Below are positions 1 to 5,591 of a stretch of 10,015 bases of DNA, piece by piece. The stretch covers positions 1-10,015 of the forward strand of contig JAENVX010000494.1 of assembly GCA_016650355.1 (NCBI GenBank), given 5' to 3'. A program made the position numbers and the translations under genes. The stretch comes from Bacteroidia bacterium (GTDB lineage Bacteria; Bacteroidota; Bacteroidia; Cytophagales; Cyclobacteriaceae). Position 1 is the stretch's first letter; every line of letters begins with the position of its first letter. The notes beneath the pieces are model-generated. The model did not search any database. It had not been told where the DNA came from and was given only the letters and a program-made list of their open reading frames with translations.

Positions 1-1080
1 TATTCTCTTGATGCCCTTCGTGGTTTTGATATGATTTGGATAATGGGGGCAGAGGAAATTGTTCATGGTATGGCGAAAGTGACAGGGTCACATTTCTGGG
101 AAGGATTCGCCACACAAATGACACATCCGGATTGGAATGGCTTTCATTTTTATGATCTGATCTTTCCATTGTTTCTGTTCATGGCGGGCGTTGCCACTCC
201 TTACTCGGTGGGTCGTGAATTAGAAAAAGGAAAAGCTAAGCAACAACTTCTGCTCCGGGTCATCAGAAGGGGACTGGTGCTGGTGCTACTTGGGGTTATT
301 TACAACAATGGCCTTGAACTTCGTCCTATCTCTGAACTACGCCTTCCCAGTGTATTGGGAAGAATTGGACTGGCATACATGTTTGCCAACATAATATATT
401 TATATACCACTCAGCGCAGTCAAATCATTTGGTTTTTCTCTTTGCTGTTTGGGTATTGGTTTTTGTTAATGTTTAGTTCTGCACCTGGCTATCCAATGGG
501 AGACCTCACTATGGAGGGCAACTTTGCATCTTACCTTGATCGTTTGATTGTACCCGGTAAATTCTATTTAGGCATCCACGATCCCGAAGGGTTAATCTCC
601 ACAATTCCAGCAATTGGTACCGGCCTGTTAGGAATTTACGCAGGAAATTTTCTGAAGAACAATCCTATCACCATGGAGCGAAAAGCATTACAGCTACTGG
701 TAATTGGTATAATCTTTCTTATTGCAGCTCAGGTTTGGAACCTCGTTTTTCCAATCAATAAAAATCTTTGGACAAGTTCTTTCGTACTTCAGACCGGTGG
801 GTGGAGTCTTATCCTTCTCGCCATTTTCTATTACATCATAGACGTGAAAGGATATAAACGATGGGCATTTTTCTTTAGCGTCATTGGCATGAATTCCATT
901 TTGATCTATATGTCCGACAGTTTTATTAATTGGAGGTACACCACTACAGCTATTTTTCAGTGGCTAAGCCAATTGGTTGGCGATCCATACAATCTGGTTG
1001 TGATGGCAATCTGTTTTGTCATGGTCAAATGGACCTTTCTATATGTATTGTATAAGAAAGATATCTTTTTACGTGTATAA
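1..1080 (+). CDS. HGSNAT/NagX-like (DUF5009) multi-pass acyltransferase, 5'-truncated by window edge
   Basis: The frame is open from the first base, where it already reads YSLDALRGFDM, so the true start lies upstream. The first ATG inside the window (31) falls within this conserved motif and is not the start. S-L-D-x-x-R-G-F-D near the N-terminus is the hallmark of the DUF5009/HGSNAT acyltransferase group. It is followed by H-P-D-W-N-G (from about base 124) and D-L-I-F-P-L-F-L-F-M-A-G. By recall of the human HGSNAT family, the His before WNG is the acetyl-carrying residue. The segment DPEGLISTIPAIGTGLLG (about 580-640) is another family signature. About nine to ten hydrophobic helices are visible. 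Relatives move acetyl groups across the inner membrane onto amino sugars; the substrate here is inferred only. The preceding gene is not visible. The next gene starts 72 nt downstream on the same strand, so co-transcription is possible. Confidence 0.88.
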   Translation, partial: YSLDALRGFDMIWIMGAEEIVHGMAKVTGSHFWEGFATQMTHPDWNGFHFYDLIFPLFLFMAGVATPYSVGRELEKGKAKQQLLLRVIRRGLVLVLLGVIYNNGLELRPISELRLPSVLGRIGLAYMFANIIYLYTTQRSQIIWFFSLLFGYWFLLMFSSAPGYPMGDLTMEGNFASYLDRLIVPGKFYLGIHDPEGLISTIPAIGTGLLGIYAGNFLKNNPITMERKALQLLVIGIIFLIAAQVWNLVFPINKNLWTSSFVLQTGGWSLILLAIFYYIIDVKGYKRWAFFFSVIGMNSILIYMSDSFINWRYTTTAIFQWLSQLVGDPYNLVVMAICFVMVKWTFLYVLYKKDIFLRV

Positions 1081-1152
1081 CAATTTTTTATAAAATTTAA
1101 TACCACCAAAAGCCTTCGTGCTTGAGTTTAGTATCTTACTTTTTTGCTAAAA

Positions 1153-1992
1153 ATGTACACCTACATACACAACGAGATTGTTCCTGCTGAAAAAGCATTT
1201 CTTCACGTACGCGATCTTTCCATTCAACGAGGGTATGGTGTTTTTGATTTCTTCAAAATAAAGGACGGTCATCCTTATTTTCTAAACGACTATCTGGAAC
1301 GATTCTATCACTCGGCCAAAGTCATGCACCTTTCTGTGCCGCAACCCCCCGATGCGCTGAAATCCATTATTTGCCAACTAATTGAAAAAAATAACATAGC
1401 GGAATCCGGTATAAAAATAATTCTCACCGGAGGTTATTCAGAAGATGGTTATCTCCCTTCAGATCCGAATTTGATCATCACTCAACATTCGCTTATTCTT
1501 CCCAGTGAAGAGGTAGTCAACAAGGGTGTTAAGATTATAACGCAAGATTATGTACGAGACTTGCCTACAGCCAAGACCATCAACTATTCCATGGGCATAT
1601 GGCTGGCAAAAAAAATAAAGGAAGAGCTTGCCTACGATGTGCTGTATCATCAAAACAATGTAGTCTCTGAGTTTCCACGATGCAATTTTTTTATCGTAAG
1701 AAAAGACGACACGGTTGTAACGCCTATTGATCGCGTTCTCAACGGCATCACACGGAAAAATATTTTGAAACTAGCAGCCAACAAATACAATGCAGAGGAA
1801 GGAATTATCACCCTGGATGATATTTACCATGCGAAAGAAGCATTTCTCACAAGCACCACAAAACGAATTGTTCCTATAGTAGAGATCAACGATACATTCA
1901 TTAACAATGGAAAGCCGGGGCCGATCAGTCTTTCGTTATTAGCCGGTTTGAAGGCTTTAGAACAACAAGATGTTCGTTTGAATAAACAGTAA
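1153..1992 (+). CDS. class IV PLP-dependent aminotransferase (BCAT / D-amino-acid transaminase / ADC lyase superfamily)
   Basis: This 279-residue protein has the normal fold-type IV length. Visible motifs are the N-terminal RGYGVFDFFKI block, the likely PLP-binding lysine in TAKTINYSM (about Lys141), VSEFPRCNFF with the conserved Glu of the family (about Glu173), the phosphate-binding LNGITR segment, and EAFLTSTTKRIVP near the C-terminus. These place it in the branched-chain aminotransferase, D-alanine transaminase and aminodeoxychorismate lyase superfamily. The substrate cannot be settled from motifs alone, so no symbol is given. I chose the ATG at 1153; a TTG at 1144 would add only three residues and lies in a T-rich promoter-like stretch. 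That stretch (TTTTTTG, ending at 1146) is only six bases before the ATG, so if it is a -7 box the message would be nearly leaderless. No operon partner is obvious downstream. Confidence 0.88.
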   Translation: MYTYIHNEIVPAEKAFLHVRDLSIQRGYGVFDFFKIKDGHPYFLNDYLERFYHSAKVMHLSVPQPPDALKSIICQLIEKNNIAESGIKIILTGGYSEDGYLPSDPNLIITQHSLILPSEEVVNKGVKIITQDYVRDLPTAKTINYSMGIWLAKKIKEELAYDVLYHQNNVVSEFPRCNFFIVRKDDTVVTPIDRVLNGITRKNILKLAANKYNAEEGIITLDDIYHAKEAFLTSTTKRIVPIVEINDTFINNGKPGPISLSLLAGLKALEQQDVRLNKQ

Positions 1993-2074
1993 TCGGGCAA
2001 AGTCAAATTGTTGCGCTAACCACCGCGATTCAACACCCAATGCTTATGCAAGATGTAGATTGAGACAAAAAGCA

Positions 2075-2082
2075 TATTTTTG
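2075..2082 (+). promoter_or_regulatory. Bacteroidota -7 promoter element for the J/KTSC gene
   Basis: TATTTTTG matches TAnnTTTG exactly and is followed by CGCCC. It ends only seven bases before the ATG at 2090, which puts the expected transcription start at or within a few bases of the start codon. No TTG -33 box lies at the usual distance. Confidence 0.5.
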
Positions 2083-2089
2083 CGCCCGC

Positions 2090-2536
2090 ATGAAAAAAAT
2101 AATTGAATCAAGGAAACTCTTAGGCGTTGAAAAAACGACCGAACTGAAGGAATTAAAGGCCATTTACAGAAATTTCATGAAGGATTGGCATCCTGACAAA
2201 TTCCAGGATGATCACGATGCAAAACTGCAAGCTGAGGAGAAAAGCAAGGAATTTATTGAAGCCTATCACTTTCTGGTAAGCGTTGCTCCGGAAACTCATG
2301 AGCAGCAGTTGGAGCAGTATACCGAAGTTATTACGTCATCAAAAATGGTTGACTTTCAATACAAAGCCCAGACCCTGGTCGTGAACTTTGCCGATGGCAG
2401 CAGTTATGAATACTTCGGGGTACCTAAAAATATCTATGGCAAATTGGTAAATTCAGACACCCCTGATCGTTTTGCCCGTAGACATATCTATCACTCATTT
2501 GTTTACAGAAAAGTAAGTAAAGCAGTAGAAGCTTAA
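2090..2536 (+). CDS. small J-domain protein with C-terminal KTSC domain
   Basis: The protein has 148 residues. Residues 5-64 form a compact J domain: helix II (ELKELKAIYRNFMKDW), the invariant HPD at 34-36 in WHPDKF, and helix III (EEKSKEFIEAYHFLV). There is no Gly/Phe region and no zinc-finger domain, so it is a type III J protein expected to stimulate a DnaK ATPase. Residues 83-142 look like a KTSC domain, with the pattern MVDFQYKAQTLVVNFADG, YEYFGVP, and a closing H-S-F-V-Y-R-K. KTSC was named from the C-terminus of certain lysyl-tRNA synthetases, and its function is not well established. The ATG at 2090 is preferred over a TTG at 2060 because the promoter element lies between them. The gene ends nine bases from the end of the convergent downstream gene. 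The client is unknown. Confidence 0.85.
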   Translation: MKKIIESRKLLGVEKTTELKELKAIYRNFMKDWHPDKFQDDHDAKLQAEEKSKEFIEAYHFLVSVAPETHEQQLEQYTEVITSSKMVDFQYKAQTLVVNFADGSSYEYFGVPKNIYGKLVNSDTPDRFARRHIYHSFVYRKVSKAVEA

Positions 2537-2545
2537 GCGCTTAGC

Positions 2546-3085
2546 TTACCAATCTTCTGTAACCTCTCCTTTAAACTCGAGGTTATCTGTAAAGGCTTGG
2601 TCTAATAGGCCAAACATATTGGGTCGACACCAATCTGGTGAAAGGATAGTGGCACTGTTCCGGGTCGAGTATACTGTAAGGTTTTCTTTTTCCGTAATTT
2701 TCTTGTAGCCAATATCACCTGTCATTTGTATGGACTTCATGGTTACGCGGTATTTACCATCCTTTATGCCAATGGATACTTTGCCACTATATTTTCCCGA
2801 TTGCATGATCGGTGGTGTAGCCACCTGGCTGATCCCAAATTTTCTATAATCGACCGTTATTTCATTAATATCAAACTTTACTCCATCTGAACTCAACTCC
2901 AGGTTAGATACGCCAGGCAATGTTTTGTAATATTTTTCCATGACCGCTGCAGTAACAGAATCCTTTGAAAAGACCTTCTGATAGAATATTTCCTGTTCGG
3001 AAATTTTAAAGCTTCCGTAGGTTACAGTTTGCGCGCTAGCAAAAAGTGTCATTTGCGTCATCAAAATCAACAATACCTTTCCCAT
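2546..3085 (-). CDS. secreted/periplasmic protein of unknown function (weakly DUF4468-like layout)
   Basis: The protein has 179 residues. It opens with a clear Sec signal peptide: a Lys, a hydrophobic stretch and an A-S-A site (16-18), so cleavage is likely near residue 18 or 19. The mature part alternates short beta strands with charged loops. A segment near 35-60 (FYQKVFSKDSVTAAVMEKYYK) is helical, and one near 100-120 (SGKVSIGIKDGKYRVTMKSI) reads like the strand pair with K-x-G-K-Y-R-V seen in DUF4468-type proteins. That resemblance is by eye and weak. There is one Cys (153) and no catalytic motif I recognise. It has its own promoter (TATCTTTG at 3103-3110), is divergent from the CsbD-like gene and converges on the J/KTSC gene. 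The function is unknown; the product is probably exported. Confidence 0.8.
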   Translation of the reverse strand: MGKVLLILMTQMTLFASAQTVTYGSFKISEQEIFYQKVFSKDSVTAAVMEKYYKTLPGVSNLELSSDGVKFDINEITVDYRKFGISQVATPPIMQSGKYSGKVSIGIKDGKYRVTMKSIQMTGDIGYKKITEKENLTVYSTRNSATILSPDWCRPNMFGLLDQAFTDNLEFKGEVTEDW

Positions 3086-3102
3086 AACATTTGCGTTTAC
3101 AT

Positions 3103-3110
3103 CAAAGATA
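3103..3110 (-). promoter_or_regulatory. Bacteroidota -7 promoter element for the secreted protein gene
   Basis: On the minus strand this reads TATCTTTG, an exact TAnnTTTG match. It ends 17 bases before the ATG at 3085, giving a short 5' UTR of about 10-12 nt. No good -33 TTG lies at standard spacing. Confidence 0.55.
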
Positions 3111-3192
3111 GTGAAGCTTCATTAATCCATATTTTCTGTCAAAACACAAAAAACTATATCTTCCGAAGCAACCAAATTGGAAGATAATTGCG

Positions 3193-3200
3193 GAACTTTG
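3193..3200 (+). promoter_or_regulatory. possible weak -7 element for the CsbD-like gene
   Basis: GAACTTTG keeps the TTTG half of TAnnTTTG but has G in place of T at the first position. It is followed by CGG and sits 32 bases before the ATG at 3233. It shares the divergent intergenic region with the promoter of the secreted protein gene. Evidence is position plus the partial match only. Confidence 0.22.
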
Positions 3201-3232
3201 CGGAAAATACAATTTTTCCTAAATTTCTGGTC

Positions 3233-3418
3233 ATGAACATAGTAAGAAGCTGGAGAGAACAAAAGATTATGCTTAAAAGGAGATTCCCGATCCTTAGTGA
3301 TAATGATTTTGTTTCTGAAGACGGGAGTAAAGAGAGTGTCCTAAAAATACTGGAAATAAAACTAAGCAAGACCAGGACGGAACTTGAGTCTTTGCTGGCC
3401 GAACTTCAACTCTACTGA
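3233..3418 (+). CDS. CsbD-like small stress-associated protein
   Basis: The protein has 61 residues. The start at ATG 3233 gives the compact form beginning MNIVRSWREQK; an earlier ATG (3188) would add 15 residues that look like untranslated leader. The layout is that of Bacteroidota CsbD-like small proteins: W-x-x-x-K-x-x-L-K-x-x-F-P-x-L-S-D-x-D, then an acidic E-D-G stretch and a C-terminal K-T-R-x-E-L-E-x-L-L-A-E-L helix. CsbD relatives are abundant general-stress proteins in other bacteria; the molecular function is unknown. It is hydrophilic with no signal peptide, so it is probably cytoplasmic. It lies 65 nt upstream of arfB on the same strand, and the two may be co-transcribed. Confidence 0.7.
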   Translation: MNIVRSWREQKIMLKRRFPILSDNDFVSEDGSKESVLKILEIKLSKTRTELESLLAELQLY

Positions 3419-3463
3419 TTCTACTCGGGTTCTATCAATGAGCCCCAATTACCGGAAACTTTA

Positions 3464-3475
3464 CTTCTTAAGAAG
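3464..3475 (+). repeat. 12-bp perfect palindrome upstream of arfB
   Basis: CTTCTTAAGAAG is its own reverse complement and ends eight bases before the arfB ATG. It could be an operator half-site pair or simply chance. Its right half, AAGAAG, occupies the position a ribosome-binding site would, although Bacteroidota rarely rely on one. Confidence 0.35.
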
Positions 3476-3483
3476 ATTCCATC

Positions 3484-3888
3484 ATGAGTATTCCGCACTC
3501 CAAAAATCTTATAAGCGAACTAACTTTTACAAGCTCACGCAGCAGTGGGCCAGGTGGGCAAAATGTAAACAAAGTTAATTCCAAAGTCACACTGAAATTC
3601 GATGTGATGCACTCGCTTGTTCTAACCAGTGAACAAAAAGAGTTGATTACTAAAAAGCGCTCATCACAGTTATCTAAAGAAGGTGTTCTTTCCATAACGG
3701 CCCAGGACAAACGAACGCAACTGCAAAACAAAGAAGAAGTGCTGAGCAAGCTCGATAGACTTCTCACCAAAATCTTCACTCCTAAAAAACCACGTAAAGC
3801 AACGAAGCCAAGTAAGGCAGCTAAACACTTGCGGATAAAAGAAAAAAAACAACGTTCTGAGAAAAAACAATGGCGCCAGAAAGTTTAA
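3484..3888 (+). CDS. arfB: alternative ribosome-rescue aminoacyl-tRNA hydrolase ArfB (YaeJ type)
   Basis: The protein has 134 residues, close to the roughly 140 of E. coli ArfB. The GGQ catalytic motif is at 24-26 within SSRSSGPGGQNVNKV, the class I release-factor signature. The following segment, SKVTLKFDV, continues the release-factor catalytic domain. There are no stop-codon recognition domains, which separates it from RF1, RF2 and RF-like proteins. The tail from about residue 98 is very rich in Lys and Arg (KKPRKATKPSKAAKHLRIKE), as in ArfB, where the tail enters the empty mRNA channel of a stalled ribosome so that GGQ can hydrolyse peptidyl-tRNA. Role and location (cytoplasm, 70S ribosomes) follow from the family. 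No own -7 box is evident; it may be read through from the CsbD-like gene 65 nt upstream. Confidence 0.93.
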   Translation: MSIPHSKNLISELTFTSSRSSGPGGQNVNKVNSKVTLKFDVMHSLVLTSEQKELITKKRSSQLSKEGVLSITAQDKRTQLQNKEEVLSKLDRLLTKIFTPKKPRKATKPSKAAKHLRIKEKKQRSEKKQWRQKV

Positions 3889-3980
3889 CAATAGCTTAGA
3901 TTGTATCCACTTCCTTGGCATTTACATTTTAGGCTAATGCTACATCGCGTCTTGATTTTTTAAAATCATACCATACGCGG

Positions 3981-3988
3981 TATATTTG
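3981..3988 (+). promoter_or_regulatory. Bacteroidota -7 promoter element for the four-gene operon
   Basis: TATATTTG is an exact TAnnTTTG match followed by CGCCC, the same nine-base core (TTTGCGCCC) as at 2079-2087. It sits 26 bases before the ATG at 4015. The -33 region is T-rich (TTTTTT at about 3956-3961) but lacks a well-spaced TTG. Confidence 0.6.
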
Positions 3989-4014
3989 CGCCCAATTAAA
4001 GATAATAAGATCAC

Positions 4015-4758
4015 ATGAGGCTCGCACAATTAGCTAGAAAGTTGGTAATACGGCCAACGGTAATAGTAGAATTTCTTATTAATAACAATATTCAGATAGA
4101 GGACGGATCAAATACTCGATTAGAGGATGAACATGTGGCCCTTATCATGCAAAAATTTGCTCCTTCGCGAGCAGCAGAAGTAGCAGCAGAACTTGCCGTT
4201 GAGAAAGAAATAGAAGTGGAGTCTCCAATTCCAGAAACACACGAAATTGATACCCCGCAAGAACTTGCCGAAAGTAATACTGATATTTCCATCATTGAAC
4301 CTCAAGTCGAAATAGAATTAATAAAAGCTCCTAAAGTTGAGCTTTCGGGATTGAAGGTCTTAGGGAAAATTGAACTTCCTGAGCCTAAGAAGAAGGATCT
4401 TGAAATAGAAACTGAATCAATTGAGAAAGAAGAAACCGCCACTGCCGAACCAGAAAAGAAAGCAAGGCAAGAGAATAGAAAACCTTATCCCAATCGAAAA
4501 GAGTCATTCGAACAACGTCCACGAAAAAATCCAATTGCGTTGGAACGCGAACGCGATGCTATTGAAGCTGAGAAAAAGAAACGAACACAGTTAGAACTGG
4601 AAAAAGAAAAACGAGCACAACACTATCGTAAAAAAGTAAAAGTTGCGCCACCAACCAAATCATTAAAGCTTGTAAAAGAAGATGTTGAAGAGATGGCTCT
4701 ACTTGAACCTGTCCCAAAGACCCTGTGGGGAAAGTTTATGAAGTGGTTAAATACCTAA
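4015..4758 (+). CDS. stand-alone protein with IF-2-type N-terminal domain and charged linker
   Basis: The protein has 247 residues. Residues 1-48 (MRLAQLARKLVIRPTVIVEFL, then IEDGSNTRLEDEHVALIMQKF) match the small helical IF2-N fold found repeated at the N-terminus of bacterial translation initiation factor IF-2. Residues 55-150 are acidic and probably disordered. They include GLKVLGKIELPEPKKK at 112-127, a phrase I recall from the N-terminal extension of Bacteroidota IF-2. Residues 150-212 are strongly basic with a Glu/Lys/Arg-rich helix (about 174-207, possible coiled coil). The last residues, LWGKFMKWLN, form an amphipathic end. No GTPase G1-G4 motifs are present, so this is not IF-2 itself. 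It heads an operon with its own promoter and is 10 nt from the zinc-ribbon gene. A ribosome- or nucleic-acid-associated role is inference. Confidence 0.8.
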   Translation: MRLAQLARKLVIRPTVIVEFLINNNIQIEDGSNTRLEDEHVALIMQKFAPSRAAEVAAELAVEKEIEVESPIPETHEIDTPQELAESNTDISIIEPQVEIELIKAPKVELSGLKVLGKIELPEPKKKDLEIETESIEKEETATAEPEKKARQENRKPYPNRKESFEQRPRKNPIALERERDAIEAEKKKRTQLELEKEKRAQHYRKKVKVAPPTKSLKLVKEDVEEMALLEPVPKTLWGKFMKWLNT

Positions 4759-4768
4759 ACCACTCCGC

Positions 4769-4924
4769 ATGAAGAAAAAGGAATGCCCGAATTGTGCTAT
4801 GGACATTGATGCTAAAAGTAAAGTCTGCCCCATTTGTGCGCATGAATTTGTGGGGCACAGCCTGCTTATAAAGTGGATTGCAATTTTGTTACTTCTTGTC
4901 TTCTTATTCTATTTTTTCTTTTGA
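4769..4924 (+). CDS. 51-residue zinc-ribbon single-pass membrane protein
   Basis: The ATG at 4769 opens 51 codons ending at TGA 4922-4924. The N-terminus reads KKKECPNCAMDIDAKSKVC followed by P-I-C, so Cys6, Cys9, Cys20 and Cys23 form two CPxC knuckles spaced as in a treble-clef zinc ribbon. Residues 32-51 are almost entirely hydrophobic and aromatic (WIAILLLLVFLFYFFF), a single membrane helix that ends the protein. The expected topology is a cytoplasmic zinc ribbon with a C-terminal tail anchor. The gene sits 10 nt after the IF2-N-like gene and 19 nt before the TrhA-like gene, all in one operon. The motif regularity, the membrane tail and the packing argue that it is real despite its size. 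Function is unknown. A TTG at 4878, which would lengthen the next gene, lies inside this one. Confidence 0.78.
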   Translation: MKKKECPNCAMDIDAKSKVCPICAHEFVGHSLLIKWIAILLLLVFLFYFFF

Positions 4925-4943
4925 TTCACATTTCAAAATTCCC

Positions 4944-5591
4944 ATGAGACAACCTGCTCGCGTGAAACGAGATCAAACTCTTGGAGAGGAGATTGCCAAC
5001 AGCATTAGCCATGGTGTTGGGTTCCTCGGTGCTGCTGCTGTTACTCCTTTCTTGATCCTGGCAGCAATTCCTGCAGGAGTGGCAGCCATCGTTGGTTCCA
5101 GCATTTTTGGAGCAACTATGATGGTGCTGTATCTTTCTTCTTGTCTATACCACGCATTTCCTCAGAGTAGAACAAAACGCGTATTTAAGATATTTGACCA
5201 CGGTGCTATTTTTCTTTTGATAGCGGGCACGTATACCCCGTTCACACTTGGCATACTTCAAGGTGCCTGGGGTTGGACTTTATTTGGAATTGTTTGGGGG
5301 CTCGCCATATTGGGCGTTGTCTTAAAATCAACGGCAGGTGCAGCCAGTGGAAAACTATCCACTGCATTGTATCTTGCTATGGGTTGGCTGGCAATATTAG
5401 CAGTTAAACCATTATGGCTAAACATGCCGACATGGGGCATAACCTGGTTGCTTGCTGGTGGCCTGATGTATTCTGCTGGCGTCCTATTCTTTGTTGCTGA
5501 ACGTATTCGGTACAGCCATTTCGTTTGGCATTTATTTGTCATGGCTGGCACGGCCTGTCATGTTATGGCGGTTCTTGGCTATGCATACTAA
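4944..5591 (+). CDS. trhA: hemolysin III / TrhA-type PAQR family membrane protein
   Basis: The protein has 215 residues, the usual length for the hemolysin III (TrhA, COG1272) family, with seven predicted membrane helices. Signature residues are Glu15 and the N-S-I-S-H-G block at 19-24, S66-x3-H70 in SSCLYHAF, the FDHGAIFLLIAGTYTPF segment at 84-100 with Asp85-His86, and the last-helix region HFVWHLFVMAGTACH with His192, His196 and His206. In PAQR proteins such Ser/Asp/His sets bind a zinc ion inside the bundle. Bacterial members are linked to membrane-fluidity homeostasis; cytolytic activity was reported for the founding Bacillus cereus member. I chose ATG 4944 because any earlier start runs into the zinc-ribbon gene. 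Its last 11 bases overlap the next gene, which implies translational coupling. Confidence 0.92.
   Translation: MRQPARVKRDQTLGEEIANSISHGVGFLGAAAVTPFLILAAIPAGVAAIVGSSIFGATMMVLYLSSCLYHAFPQSRTKRVFKIFDHGAIFLLIAGTYTPFTLGILQGAWGWTLFGIVWGLAILGVVLKSTAGAASGKLSTALYLAMGWLAILAVKPLWLNMPTWGITWLLAGGLMYSAGVLFFVAERIRYSHFVWHLFVMAGTACHVMAVLGYAY

Noticed and set aside
2529..2547. Imperfect 19-nt inverted repeat with core AAGCGCTT between convergent stop codons, considered as a bidirectional terminator
   Set aside because: The stem is short and AT-rich, the perfect core leaves almost no loop, and no T-run follows on either strand.
3468..3779. 103-codon minus-strand frame
   Set aside because: It is antisense to arfB, which has an intact GGQ motif and basic tail, and it has no motif of its own.
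4878..4943. 22-residue N-terminal extension of the TrhA-like protein from a TTG at 4878
   Set aside because: It overlaps the zinc-ribbon gene in another frame. Starting at ATG 4944 gives the normal family length and N-terminus.
5258..5551. 97-codon minus-strand frame
   Set aside because: It is antisense to the TrhA-like gene, whose membrane motifs are unambiguous.
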